From positions 4,603,424 through 4,667,423 of the forward strand of contig OX155954.1 of the NCBI GenBank assembly GCA_944548615.1: a stretch of 64,000 nt of DNA. Reading direction: 5' to 3'. The notes under the pieces are model-generated. The model was given only the letters and a program-made list of their open reading frames with translations, was not told the DNA's origin and made no database searches. This document shows positions 32,376-43,857 of the stretch, piece by piece; position 1 is the first letter of the stretch, and the number at the start of each line of letters is the position of its first letter. The stretch is from Micropterix aruncella (Eukaryota; Arthropoda; Insecta; Lepidoptera; Micropterigidae). The position numbers were made by a program, and so were the translations under genes.

Positions 32376-32720
32376 TTTCCGGTCCACCAACTGACGAGGT
32401 AGGGAAGTTGTGAACCCGTTTCTTTTTTCGAGATGAAGACGGAAATATCTATTGTGAGCTCCCCTGAGACGATTAAGACCATTTCCAAATGAAAGTCTGT
32501 CTGTGTCTATATATTCCTCCTAGGGTTGTAGCTTGAAATCGGTACTCCAGGGGCGCACTATGTATTTATATCTATTTAAATCTCGAAATATTGGAGAAAC
32601 TTGAAATTTGGTACAAAAGATGCCTTCTTGGGCGGAAATCACACTGCGATTGGACCGAAAAGTGGTTGGAATATCTCATATAATAGCTACTCTAATGCAT
32701 TCAAAAATTCAATTCATTTG
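32376..32720 (+). repeat. Dispersed repeat family D, copy 2
   Basis: Matches the family D core (TCGAGATGAAGACGGAAATA, CCTGAGACGAT, AAGTCTGTCTGTGTCTAT, AATCTCGAAATATTGGA) with a large internal deletion around the GAGCTGAAATTTGG block. Confidence 0.6.
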
Positions 32721-34060
32721 CATAACAGAGATATTGGTACCTACATTTTTGGACAATATTTATTTATATGCAATATTATGCCACTTAAATGGTACTGACT
32801 TTTAATAATTTTATAAGTACTTATGAATACTCCGTAAATCAAATCCTTACCAATATAATTAACTGACAATTCGTTTAAGCTATTTTACTAATTACTATAT
32901 TTTTATGACAATTATTATTATGATTTTATTTTAGTTTATAAACTGAACACAATATTCACATAACAACTTTTAAATATGTCGGACATTCTAGAGACCCAAC
33001 CCTCACTCTAACGCTCATTCTCACACTACACACCCACACACTCAACCCACTTACACACATACCCTAAGCAGAAGCCTTTTATGTAGTATTTTATTTTTAA
33101 GTATTTTTCTTTATTAAGTAGTTGTCGACGTAATCAACGTAATGTCTGTAATTTTATAAAATTTTCGTAACCGGATTTATTTGTTAATTTAAATAACCTA
33201 TGATATATTTTTATGCTGTAATTATTCACTGTAATACCGTGTAATAAAATTAAATTTTGATATGGTTTTCATCGGTAATGAGGACATTAACCCTACACAG
33301 TCGATTTAGCTTTTCATGGAGAATATTTTGGTATCAGTTTATACGATGATTTAGCGACGATTAAGGCTCCCTTCCGAGTTGACGCGACTAAAAATTTTGA
33401 TATTTTTGCAATGCCGCGCGCCCGCGCGCTTTCGATATATGTATATGTACATAAAAATGTATAGGTATACCGCGGCGACAAGGGAATACGTCCCACCGTT
33501 GGCAGTGGCCAATAACGATTTCGGCTTCGCACGTCGTCTAATATAGTTGATTTGGCTTTTCAATTATAATATAATAAATTATCAAATGAATAGATTTGTA
33601 TAAAGTAAAAATTAGATTACAATAATAAAATAACTTAAGATCACTGTGTTATTTTTTATATCACTCGAAAGTACCTTTAATAAATAGAAAAAAAATAATG
33701 TTTGGCCATAACATTTCTGGAAGTTACGTAATTTCAAACATTTCTTTCTTATATTTTTTGTATGGAAGTTCCAAAAACTGTCTTAGTACTATGCAAATAG
33801 ACCATACGCTGGTGTAAATAGTATTTTTTTAATATTGAGAATCATCTCTAGGTTTTTCAAAAAATGAAGACAAATCTCGTTCGTTTTTATTTTTTTGGAA
33901 AACAGTAACAGAATAAAGATAATTTACAATTAATACGGAAATAATTAACCAATTTCGTTTTAGCGAAATGATAGCTTAAGGACCGGGTTTTTAAAATCCG
34001 GCATAATTGTATTAAAATTCTTTTTCGTTTTCTCACAACCAGGCCACACAATTATACTTC
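32721..34060. other. No gene seen; possible LINE 3' UTR
   Basis: A C-rich stretch (33000-33065) followed by a region ending in GTAATAAAATTAAATTTT (33240-33258) could be a LINE 3' UTR, but no coding block supports it. Confidence 0.3.
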
Positions 34061-34075
34061 ATATAGCTTTCGGCC

Positions 34076-34202
34076 GCCACGGCCTCTTAAGGATCAACCC
34101 TATTGTTACAACATACATCAATGTCCTGTATATTTTGAATGTAACGCATTTTCAGAGGTCGCCACGGCCTCTTAAGAAGCAAAAAGTGTCTTGCTTCTTA
34201 AG
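34076..34202. repeat. 16-bp direct repeat and perfect 12-bp hairpin
   Basis: GCCACGGCCTCTTAAG occurs at 34076-34091 and 34161-34176. The second copy runs into a perfect inverted repeat (34171-34182 with 34191-34202, 8-nt loop) starting CTTAAGAAGC. Probably the end of a small mobile element. Confidence 0.55.
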
Positions 34203-35170
34203 CGCAATACCATTGTTTAAAGAATATTTTTTCTCGGTGACGCAGGCCTAAAAAAATAATAAACTATATTTTCAACTACATTTTTTTATGTAGATTATCC
34301 AGGGTTCGAGTTAATTCCCGACTTTTGACATGTCGTGAATTCGGCTCATTTTGTTTCAGCTCCTATTTAGCGAATTCGTCTTATATTTCTTACTGAAATT
34401 CTATTGGCTTTAACGAAATACCAACTACAATTATCGCATTATTCGCTAAATTGCAGATTTTTCTAGAATTTTTGAATACGCATTTTCTCTATAACTGTAA
34501 TTATTAGCTGAAATCGCAATAAAAATAAGTATATCACCTGAGTATAGTCGCAAAATGAACAAATATCTCAGTTCTGAATCGAATTGAATTGAACTTAGCT
34601 GACATAGTATAAAGAGAAGTACACAATAAAACGTTTCATTTGACATGAGAACCATCTCTCTTGGTGGGTTGGTCCAAAATAGCTATGGTCCTTTCTTTAT
34701 CCGGGTGATCTTGGAGCCTAAATCACCATTCTCGTAAAACACAACTGGAATTTATGACGCTATAACGCTCAATTAAAAAAAAACAAAATTACATTAACGA
34801 TAAAGCAATTTACGACCTCCAGTAATTTTAAAGTACGTATATCGTGATTTTTATGCTTGATTTGCAGAGTTTTGCGCAGTTAAAAGAATCATTAACTACA
34901 GTAACCGTTAATCCGTTAACTAAAAAGGTAACTTCGTCAATAGTTAATGATATGTTAATTCAGTAAAATAAATAAGACGGAAAGGTCCATACGCATTTAT
35001 GGACGATTTCGATGTACGCAACGAACTGTCTGATTTGTTTGGGTAATTTACAAAGCTTTCGCCTACCTGCAGAAAACACAAGGCGTGACAAGCACCTAAG
35101 ATTCTTTATTTAGAAAACTACCAATCACTGAACATATATTAGAACATAGTGCAGAATAATTATTTCTTCC
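34203..35170. other. No gene seen
   Basis: AT-rich, unique-looking. Confidence 0.4.
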
Positions 35171-35174
35171 GATC

Positions 35175-35385
35175 TTGCCACCGTACTTGCCAGACATTGA
35201 TCAGAATTTAGATAACTTTTTACAAGGCAAAAAATCAACTATAAAGAGTCGGTGAAAAACGCCTTCAAAGCATTAATTGGTTCCTGTCCACGAGAGTTTT
35301 ACAGCAGATGAAAATTGCATATTCCTATTAAAATGACAAATGTGGTCAATATTTCTATTAATTAAATATATATTTTTCATAGAAA
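35175..35385 (+). pseudogene. mariner-like transposase C-terminal remnant
   Basis: Reads LPPYLPDIDQNLDNFLQGKK, then (after a stop and a shift) VKNAFKAL-like sequence and KLHIPIKMTNVVNIS. The order PPYxPDL..DNFLQGKKF, a charged stretch, then the KLPxRMxKVVxxNGxYF-like end fits the last 70 residues of mariner transposases after the third catalytic Asp. Degenerate; no upstream catalytic blocks found. Confidence 0.55.
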
Positions 35386-35494
35386 GTTTCTGGCCTTAAA
35401 TTTCGTTATAGAACAGCAACTTCATAGAGAAGGACCCAATTAAGGCTACGATTCCTATCCTACTCAAAGCTCCAGTCACTCATATACCTACACA

Positions 35495-35745
35495 CGGCCC
35501 GGTGGCATAGTGGCTAGGTCGCCTGATCTTAACTTGTAGGGATCCGGGTTCGATTCCCGGCTCGGTCAGCATTTTCCGTTGGGATAAAATTAACAGAATT
35601 TCATTTCAGTTCTGTCGATCGAATGCAATAACAAGACATACACTTACACGCATTCATACATATAAACACTTCGTAGGAGGGTTGGTTGTAAGAGATTGTC
35701 GTATAATAAGCCCATTATGAAATTTCGCAATAGAATAGAAAAAAC
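35495..35745 (+). mobile_element. tRNA-derived SINE, copy 4
   Basis: Full-length copy with A box TGGCATAGTGG, B box GGTTCGATTCC and the standard body through AGGGTTGGTTGTAAGAGATT. With copy 1 it is the best-preserved member here. Confidence 0.85.
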
Positions 35746-36330
35746 TAAAATAACAATATACACACACCACACCGCACACTTAATACCCTCATAAAAATGC
35801 CAAAATTGATATAAGATGCCCGCAAAGAGTATTATTTAATTTAGTGTCGCGCTCAGCTTCCGGCTGAATCGAGCATTAAGGCTACTGCGCACTTGTCACC
35901 GCTAATGAATGTATTCTGGTCATCGGCTCAGAAGGTGCGGCGCGGCGGCCATCAGCCATCAACCATCAGCAAGCCATCAATTAAATCGGGTGATGGGTGT
36001 CCAAGTACTGAGCTGACCCACCACTGCACAAGGATGGACCGCACGCGTTTCAGGTCATACATTCGCTTGCTGTAGTCGCTCGCTTGCATAAAGCTTCCGC
36101 CACACTGTAACGCTAATTGACGCGCGGAGACTTAAATAATATTACAGCCCACGGCATTTCGGAAGGCCCAAACCGCAAGAGCGAGATGAACGTGACGTAC
36201 GACCGTCCCGCTCGCACATTTCATTATTAATGTTTAACATCGTGTATCACTACTGTCAGACAATTACTCAGCAGATAATATTGTCGTACGATATATTCAA
36301 TTAATCGAGATATTTACAACTCCGAACAAC
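35746..36330. other. No gene seen
   Basis: Unique-looking sequence. CAGATAATATTGTCGTAC near 36272 recurs at 16171. Confidence 0.4.
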
Positions 36331-36334
36331 TACC

Positions 36335-36625
36335 GTTTGATACTGCGTTGGCCGGGACTTCCGTTTGAGCCCTTACTGCACTGAATATCGAGTTAAAACA
36401 GTAAGCGCACTCTCAAGTGCCAAGACGTTGCAGAGATAGGGTGCGAGGGACGTGAGCAAATGGATACGTCACGGCAAACGCATGCAGTTGGCGTTACGCA
36501 CGTCGGCGTAATATCTGCGTCGACGAAATAGCGGCCATATGCTCTTGTTTAGAACTCGTGGCGTCTCTCGCTTCGATTTCAATTTTACTCTAAGGGAAGC
36601 TACTGTCTGTATACTGTGCTTACGA
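36335..36625 (-). repeat. Dispersed repeat family E, copy 2
   Basis: Reverse complement of 7137-7430, with the same order of landmarks and moderate divergence. It is inverted relative to copy 1 at 29 kb distance. Confidence 0.6.
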
Positions 36626-37190
36626 CAGTCATCGCTCCCGATGATCAACGTTAGCCGAGTCGATGGTTCCTATTAATTCATGTTCTCATATTATGAACTC
36701 AATCGAATGCTGATCGCCTTGTTTTTCTTCTAATAGAAACCAAAGTACAAACAGCCTCAACAGCATGTGTCCCTCTCGAGTCTCGTCTTTTTACTTAATG
36801 CAGTGTACTTTGCCTTCTTTTTGCCTTTTCTAGTTTTTTTTCTTCACTATATAAACTAATGGACAGGGTTCGAGCCTTGCGCATCAAAAAAGTCATGCTT
36901 TCTGATAAAATCTATTCTCTGTAAGGCATTCGTAGCCTTCCATGCGAAAATCCATTCAATACCAGCATATTTAGCATTAAAACAAAAAAAATAATAAAGC
37001 CATAAAGTACCCCCAGTATAGCTCTTTTATTAAAATTATCTCAATAGTTTATTACAAACTACTTATATGTGGTAATTCGTCAGAATTCGATAAAATGAAA
37101 TAAAACAACTTTTTGTGTAAATCCTATCTTTATTACTACGTCTTTTACGAAGTTGTCAAATATAACGACTTCACTCGTTGAATAATGGTA
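36626..37190. other. No gene seen
   Basis: AT-rich, no element recognised. Confidence 0.4.
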
Positions 37191-37194
37191 TAAA

Positions 37195-37582
37195 TTTATA
37201 CTAATAATAAAGCTCACGAGTTTGTTCTCTGAAACTACCTGAAGGATTGTTTTTCCTTGCATTTTTATACACCAAGTTTCGAGGAAGTTAATAGGCTACA
37301 ACCCTTAAGAGTCAAACAAAAAGAACGCTAAGCGAGAACGAAGTATTTGTGTGGGCGAGCGATGCGACGCGGTGGGTCGGGGGTCTAGGGCGGCCGCCCG
37401 ACGAGAACCGAGCATTACTGAGAAGAGCCGAACTGTGCATGACTTATCTGGACCAGGTTGCGGCGAACACCAGCACACGAAAATATGACAAAAAAAATCT
37501 ATGGCGAAGTACTCAAAATTATTTAGAAATAATCCGATTTCTTTTAAATTATACGGCGGGTGAAACCGCGGAGCACAGCTAG
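37195..37582 (+). mobile_element. Non-autonomous Helitron, about 388 bp, complete
   Basis: The 5' end resembles the Helitron start (TTTATACTAATAATAAAG, with TT in place of TC) after an A. The 3' end is a GCGG..CCGC hairpin (GGCGGGTGAAACCGCGG) followed by AGCACAGCTAG and then T. CTAG with an upstream hairpin and A|T flanks is diagnostic. A conserved internal stretch (GTTTCGAGGAAGTTAATAGG) fits lepidopteran Helitrons. No coding capacity. Confidence 0.75.
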
Positions 37583-38785
37583 TACGTAATAAAAATATTA
37601 TCCTCCTCGTCGCCTCCTCGTCGCCATACAGGGAGCAGGGTTAAGTGTCAATGAAATTAGATTAAATAATTATTAACATCGCCGTTCCAGGGTTGTCAGC
37701 GCCGATTTTATTAATCAGTAAGAGTGGATCTATAATCATTAGAAATAATGGAAATCAGGTACATAACAGCTGCCAAATCTTCAAATGAACTGTAATACCC
37801 GTACAAAAACATTTAATTAAACATCCATAATAACTTTTCCAGTGCTGTATTTTGTCGCTTATAAGTTACGCCGGGTCGCGTTAAAAAAACGCGACGCATT
37901 TTCGAGGAGATCGCGCGACAGAGTCGCACTACAGTGTGGCGAAGCCTTTATTCATGGCGTCGCAACGCAACAATAATTAATGCGCATGTGAGCCGCCGGT
38001 TTTACCGGTGGATCATAACAACCTCCATCCCCTTAATAATCGCTACAGTACAGTAAATACAATAATCATTGATCGCACAAAGATCCCCCTTACATCCGAA
38101 GTGAAAATTTTGTAGTCGAAAATTTTGTTTTACAGATAAGAATGTCACGGGGGATTACAGGAAATTAAAATGAACTCTGTGACTATTACAGTTTTTAAAG
38201 AAATTAGCCAATATACATACAAAAATAAACTGTAGTTTTCACTTTAATGAAAACTATAAAAGTATATATAGGAAAAAATAGAAAAAGACACATTTTAACG
38301 AGATTTACTAGTCTATATAGTTAAACGTTTTAAAATTTGTTATTTTTAAAAACTTAGTATAATTCGTAAAATTTCACTAAGTATGACAATGCATGCACGT
38401 GCATTGTATATGCTTATATGGATGTGTACTATATTGAAGGTTTGTTGATCATTGTGTGCAGTAAAGATTATGGTAGATGTGAATTTAATATTCTACAGAT
38501 TTCTGCAGAGAAAGAATACTTCTCTTGGAAAAAATATCCACATATTTAAACTCACTGTTGTACTGATTGAGCTCCCTATAGAAATACGCGTTTTGGTCAT
38601 GGATGGTTTGGCATAAATGTACGTAAAATAAGTTTGTGGACCTGGTTTTTCGGCTCGGCACATGGCACGAAGAGATATTTGATGAACTATGTAGATACAA
38701 AAAATATTAAAATTTTTAGAAGATCTATTTCAGCATATATACGAAAAATTACCATGCACAGCATAAAGTGGCATAATCCACACGG
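37583..38785. other. No gene seen
   Basis: AT-rich, no recognisable element. Confidence 0.4.
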
Positions 38786-38787
38786 CA

Positions 38788-38994
38788 TGGCACGGTGGTA
38801 TAGTGGTTAGATAGCCTGATTATAAGGTTCCGGTTTCGAGTACGATAAAATTAACGGAATTGTATTGTAATTCTGTCGATCGAATGCAATAACAGGACAC
38901 ACACCTACACAACTGTTCATAGTAGGGTTGGTTGTAAGAGATTGCCGTGTGATAATAAACCCGCAGATTGTGAGGTTTTACAATAAAGAGTAAA
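38788..38994 (+). mobile_element. tRNA-derived SINE, copy 5 (diverged head)
   Basis: The A box is altered (TGGTATAGTGG) and the B box degenerate (GGTTTCGAGTACG). The body is normal (TCTGTCGATCGAATGCAATA, AGGGTTGGTTGTAAGAGATT) and ends near ACAATAAAGAGTA. Confidence 0.8.
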
Positions 38995-39469
38995 ACCAAA
39001 CAAAGTCATTAAGAAATAATACAAATTTTAAAAAAACAAGACTTAAAACCAAATATAGGTAATGTTATTATGTGTTAATTGTAGTAACATAGTATTAATA
39101 AATAATGTGTCATTCCTTAAAAATAAAAATGTATTATTGCCCCTAATGCCCGTTCTACACGTTGGCTAAGGCTTTGGCCTATATCTCTGCCTATGTCTCT
39201 CTCGCTCTTTCACGTACATTTTTCACTGCGATGCCGACTGTCTTCCACAAGGGAGCTAAGGGTGGGTTGGCCACGAAGACCCATTCTGTTGAGCGTTGGT
39301 CACACTCACGGGTCAACACCCATCCGACTGCCTCCACGCATGAAGTGCGAGCCTGAGTAGAACTCTGGCCTTAGAGTTAGTTTCCCCTAGGAATCAACCT
39401 TCTGACGCTCCTGGACGGTCTGCGCACCGTGCGGCATAAGCTAATCGATTGCGCACTCTGACTAACAGT

Positions 39470-40487
39470 TAAGAGTTTCAAGGCGATAGCTGAGGGCAGC
39501 AATCCCCGCCCACCGCCCGGGCAGTTATAACGACGAGGGTCGTCTTGTTTGCCCGAGATGTCGTGTCGACAACTCTGCGCGTACCAGAAGGGTAAAACGC
39601 GCAGGGGGTGAAATAGGGTAAACCACCCCCCCCCCCCCCCGTACCGCCCTGAGGACCCATTTATTCATAAGAAAAGTTATTGACAAAAAGAAAATTTACA
39701 AAATATTACAAAATTAAAAATTTCACAAAAGAAAAAAAAAATCAACAGATAGCGTAAATTTAGGAGCCGGTAAGCGTGGTAGAGGACGCCCTAGAACGAT
39801 GATGGTGAAGGCGCACGGTCCGTGGGCAGGTCTCGGAGCAGCCACGGGGGGGAGGAATCCCTGGATCCTGCAAAGGTCGAAACGCCCCTCGGGGCGGTAA
39901 AGAGACGGACACAAAGACGGGCACTTCGGGCTGGAAGTAGCCGCCGAATCACGCCACCAAGGAAGAGGGTACCCCCTGGGGGGTATTCCGATGCCTCAAG
40001 CTTTCCCAAGAAGCCACCCAGTGCTCCACAAACTCGCCAATTGACTGGAAGCAGCTCCTACAACTGACCAAATCCGGGTACCAAATCGGATAACGCCCAA
40101 CGCACGCGCCCACTGCATCCATCAATTTCTCCCGTACAGCCGCTAGAATTGGGCAAGACCAAATTACGTGTTCCGCAGTTTGGCGACACAGGCGCACCGG
40201 GGGTCATCAGCAAGTCCAAAGTCAAATAGTTTGGCTCTGAACTCTCCGTGGCCCCCAACCAGCGTGGTATGGTGGTATGGTGGTCGAACCGCAGAAACGA
40301 ATTTGCCATCCGCACTGCGACGGACGGGAAAAAGCAATGGGTGAGGCGGCCCGTACCCCCGGCGTCCCATCTATAGCCTGCCAGACACGCAAGGACTCCA
40401 CCCGAATCAGGCGGGCAAACTCCCCAGCTCGGTGCGCCACCGGGTCGATCGATAGGCCATGAAGGACTACCGGCTCGCCCCGGCAAA
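39470..40487 (-). mobile_element. R1-like LINE, copy 3, nested in family A
   Basis: 5'-truncated R1-like LINE of about 1018 bp in reverse orientation, flanked by a perfect 15-bp target duplication, ACTCTGACTAACAGT, at 39455-39469 and 40488-40502. The family 3' UTR lies at about 39474-39700 and contains a run of 17 C at 39625-39641. The coding end is at about 39950-40480. This is a textbook target-primed insertion and dates the LINE after its host copy. Confidence 0.88.
39949..40480 (-). pseudogene. R1-like ORF2 C-terminus, frameshifted
   Basis: Minus-strand order with frame changes: GRLTHCFFPSVAVRMANSFL, then TLVGGHGEFRAKLFDFGLAD, then CRQTAEHVIWSCP (Cys-His knuckle), then LMDAVGACVG and FVEHWVASWESLRHRN. 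The frame changes near a small GGTATGGT duplication at 40264-40280 and again before the knuckle. Matches the copy at 6217-6573. Inactive. Confidence 0.75.
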
Positions 40488-40949
40488 ACTCTGACTAACA
40501 GTCGGGGGAGTCTGGAAGCAGTACTGTTTCCTATAGAGCGGGGGTGGTTGCGGACCTTACGGCGACTGCTCTTGAAACGACCATCGGCTACCTGATCCTG
40601 GGTGAACAGCCGGGCAAAGGATGCCGTGGTCCGCGATTGATTCGGTGTACACCGTTTCACTGCTTCGTAAAGGAGAGGACCGCGCAAGCGACCTCGAACT
40701 CATAACCGATAGAGAGACTGGAGTAATCTGGTCGCAATTGGAAGTAAGGGCGTGTGTGTAAGCCCGCTGGGTAACACTCCTGGCTATCTCGCGGTTAAGG
40801 CGTTGGCCTCTTACGGTTTTGTGGCGAAGCTAGACGGTGGACTGTTTTGGTTCTAAGTCTTCTGCGCTCACTCCAGGGAGATAGAACGACTAATCGTTAA
40901 AACTTCCTGAGGTGACGGGCTCGCCCGCTGTAGTCGACAACTCTAGTTG

Positions 40950-42080
40950 TCTTCCACCTAGGCGATGCGGCCAAGAATTGATCAACGTGTATGACTTGCC
41001 TCTAATCAGTCGAATTTCAATGTTTACTCTCTAAAGCCAAAATTATGAAACTTTCATCAGAATTCATCGAACGTAGAGATGTATCAATATTTTTTAAAAG
41101 GGTAATGATGTCACACAAATAGACTGTATGATAAAATATTCCTTCTGAGCAAACCTCATGTGGCAAAACGAAATGGAAGACGCTGTCAACGTTGACCCGA
41201 TTCTGCTAAGTGTGGGTCACACACGCGAGCCTATGTAGGCAAACGAGCAACTCCAAAACAGTCTTGCGGCGAATGTAGGTGAGACTGGTGAGACACAACC
41301 TGTCCGCAAAAGAACTACGTGGGGTGTCCGAAAAGAGCGCCGCCGCCGACGCCGCGCGGAGGCGGTGCCTCATAATGAAACCCATTCTCACGGAATAATC
41401 GGATGCGGATGCGGCGCGTCGCTGAATATCGGACATCCGAACATTGAATGACCGATCACGCACACGTGCTTGCATACTAGGGTATACCAGTTCAGTTCAG
41501 TTCAGTTCACTTTATTTCAAAAAATCTTTACAGATTGTAGAAACTTATATACTAGGCATTAATAAAATACAGAAATTTCCAAAACATCTCTTATAAAGAA
41601 ACAGAATCGGCTATTCGACATTTTTTTTACATGCGACATTTTTTGTACATACATTAGTAATAAATTTCAAATATTAAATTTCAATAAATTACGCTAATTA
41701 TGTAATCACAAGTATCAATATAAGAGTAAACTCTTATAAACCGTTAAATAGCCTATAATTCAAATTTTATTTTTAATTAAAAAAAACTACAAATTTTATC
41801 AGCACAATCAAGATTCAAGTGTCATTAAATTGGGTAATAAATTATATAAGCGAGGTTAAATCTAAATAGGACTATTAACAAATAAAACCCTATACTTGAA
41901 ATATATATGTAAGTCAAAATATACCTATACTTAAAAATATTAAATCCCATTATGTAAACAAATAAAACTCAAAAACAATTTTTAATATCAAAAATTTATT
42001 TGAAAAATTAAAATAATTCAAACTAAAAGAATGAGAAACGAAATTAGATTAATTTACCGATTCAGATTAAATTAAGATGT
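40950..42080. other. No gene seen; (TTCAG)n at 41487-41507
   Basis: The TTCAG run followed by ACTTTATTTCAAA (minus-strand AATAAA) looks like a LINE or SINE tail in reverse orientation. Its body is not recognisable. Confidence 0.35.
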
Positions 42081-42081
42081 C

Positions 42082-42475
42082 ATTCTGCCTGTGTGTGTGT
42101 GTGTGTTTGTGTATTCCTGCACGATAGCGCCCAAACGCTTCATCCGAATGAGCTGAAATTTGGCATGCAGGCATCATTTGGTCATGGCAAGAGTTGTAGT
42201 TGAAATCGATCCACCGTGTTAAAATATCTCGTTTGGTTTGAATATCTTGTATACAAGCGACACAAACAGTATTAAAAATTCGCTATATTAAAAAAAAATA
42301 CTGCATAATTTTTGGAATATTACCATTTTAATACCACCGAAAATACAACAAATATACTATGAAATAGCGCGCGAGGGAATGGAGGGGAGTTTTCCTTCCC
42401 CCCGGAGGGGGGGGGGGGGGGTTGGTGAGGGGTTTGTCTACTTGCGGGAAAAGTCTTAGGGTGACACAACCTATT
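42082..42475 (+). repeat. Dispersed repeat family D, copy 3
   Basis: Starts in a (GT)n version of the CTGTCTGTGT block and contains CACGATAGCGCCCAAACGCT, GAGCTGAAATTTGGCATGCA and, at the end, TACTTGCGGGAAAAGTCTTA. A run of about 17 G lies near 42406-42421. Confidence 0.6.
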
Positions 42476-42976
42476 TTTCCGGTTGTATGTTTAGTTTAAA
42501 ATAAAACAAAAAGTAAAAACAACTTATCAGAAAACCGTTAGGCATAAATTGATGAACACTTGGACCTTAAGCTCCAAAATTGTTCCAATTTCACAAATTT
42601 GACAGAAACAGTGAGAAAATCGGCCGCCAGCGAGGGGCAACATAGCTAGTGAGTGATAATTGTTTCTCGATTAGACTTTCTGTTAAGATGTAACGGCAAC
42701 CGTAGGTGAATATCCTACCAGTCATCCTCTCCAAATGGCCGTAGGCGGCCCGGGCGCGGCGATACCCTGACATCATCCTTGACTCCGCGCATAGTTAACA
42801 ACCAATCTATACGTCAATCATTCATAATTTTAATTTTCGGATACGATGAGATTTATATCAAGCGGACCGCGGAGCCGAAGAATTCGAGGAAGGAGCGCGG
42901 GATGCTGGAAAACGCTTATAATCATAAAATAATATAAAGCTTATATATAAAATTACCCTTTAATAACAATCATGCG
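42476..42976. other. No gene seen
   Basis: A string ending AACATAGCTAGT at about 42640-42651 resembles a Helitron 3' end but has no supporting 5' end. Confidence 0.35.
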
Positions 42977-43253
42977 AGGAAGAGTCAATATTCCGAGTTC
43001 CCTAAACAAGCGTTGTGTCAAGGAAAGCCACATATTCCGAGTTCCGTAAATAAGTGTTGTGTCAAGGAAAGCCACATATTCCGAGTGCCCTAAATAAAAG
43101 TTGTGTCAAGGGAAGCCACATACTCCGAGTTCCCTAAAGAAGTGTTGTGTCAAGCGAAGCCACATATTCCCAGTTCCCTAAAGAAGTGTTGTGTCAAGAG
43201 AAGCCACATATTCCGAGTTCCCTAAAGTAAAATTGTGTCAAGAGAAGCCACGT
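42977..43253. repeat. 44-bp minisatellite, about six units
   Basis: Unit landmarks AAGCCACATATTCCGAGTTC, CCTAAAGAAGTGTTG and TGTCAAG. Successive AAGCC positions 43025, 43069, 43113, 43157 and 43201 are spaced exactly 44 bp. Units differ by point changes. The period is not a multiple of three, so the array does not encode a repeated peptide. There are no spacers, so it is not CRISPR-like. Confidence 0.9.
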
Positions 43254-43265
43254 CAGATTGCTTTT

Positions 43266-43857
43266 ACTTTCCACCAGGCGACCAGGAGGAAAAGTATTGT
43301 GAACGTGCTACATTTGTTTTTCGAAATGAAGACGGAAATATCTATTTTGAACCCTCCTGAGACGGTCAAGACCATTTTTAGATTGAAGTCTGTCTGTGTG
43401 CCTGCTTGTCTGTCTGTCTGTATGTATTCCTCTACGATAGCGCTCAAATTCTCAATCCGATTGAGCTGAAATTCGGTATGCAGGCATCATTTAGTTATGG
43501 CTAGAGTTTAAACGATTGTGGTTGAAATCGGTCCACCTGGATATCAATCTCGAAATATTGGACTTACCGACTTGAAATTTACATTTTGTGAAATTTTGGT
43601 TGGAATAGGTATCTCATATAAAAGCTACACGAATATGTTTGAATTTCGCCATATATTTAATCAAATATTATCGCCAAGCTGCCAGAGACTAGCCGAGAAG
43701 CAAACCGCCCCGCTCGAGGCCGTGGTGAAACGGAATCCAAACGGGTTCGTTCGCCGGTTAAGAAAGGGCGCTCATCGATTTTATTTATGAAGTTAATATT
43801 CAGATGAAACCAGTCATTGGCTACTTGCCGGAAAAGTCTTGGGGTGACGGTACCGGC
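43266..43857 (+). repeat. Dispersed repeat family D, copy 4 (longest)
   Basis: Spans about 590 bp, containing all family D landmarks from TTTCCACCAGGCGACCAGGA to GCCGGAAAAGTCTTGGGGTG. Directly follows the 44-bp minisatellite. Confidence 0.65.

Larger units (their letters stand above)
39254..40949 (+). mobile_element. Family A retroposon, copy 7, split by an R1-like LINE
   Basis: The 5' part at 39254-39469 and 3' part at 40488-40949 together form a nearly full family A element, collinear with the copies at 27429 and 63231. The break lies in CTCTGACTAACAGT. The tRNA-like stretch is at about 40780-40815, and the 3' end CCCGCTGTAGTCGACAAC is at 40924-40941. Confidence 0.8.

Noticed and set aside
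42600..42651. Possible Helitron 3' end (AACATAGCTAG then T)
   Set aside because: No clear hairpin of the usual form and no matching 5' end upstream.
42977..43253. Regular repeat array considered as CRISPR
   Set aside because: Units are contiguous without spacers and the context is eukaryotic; it is a minisatellite.
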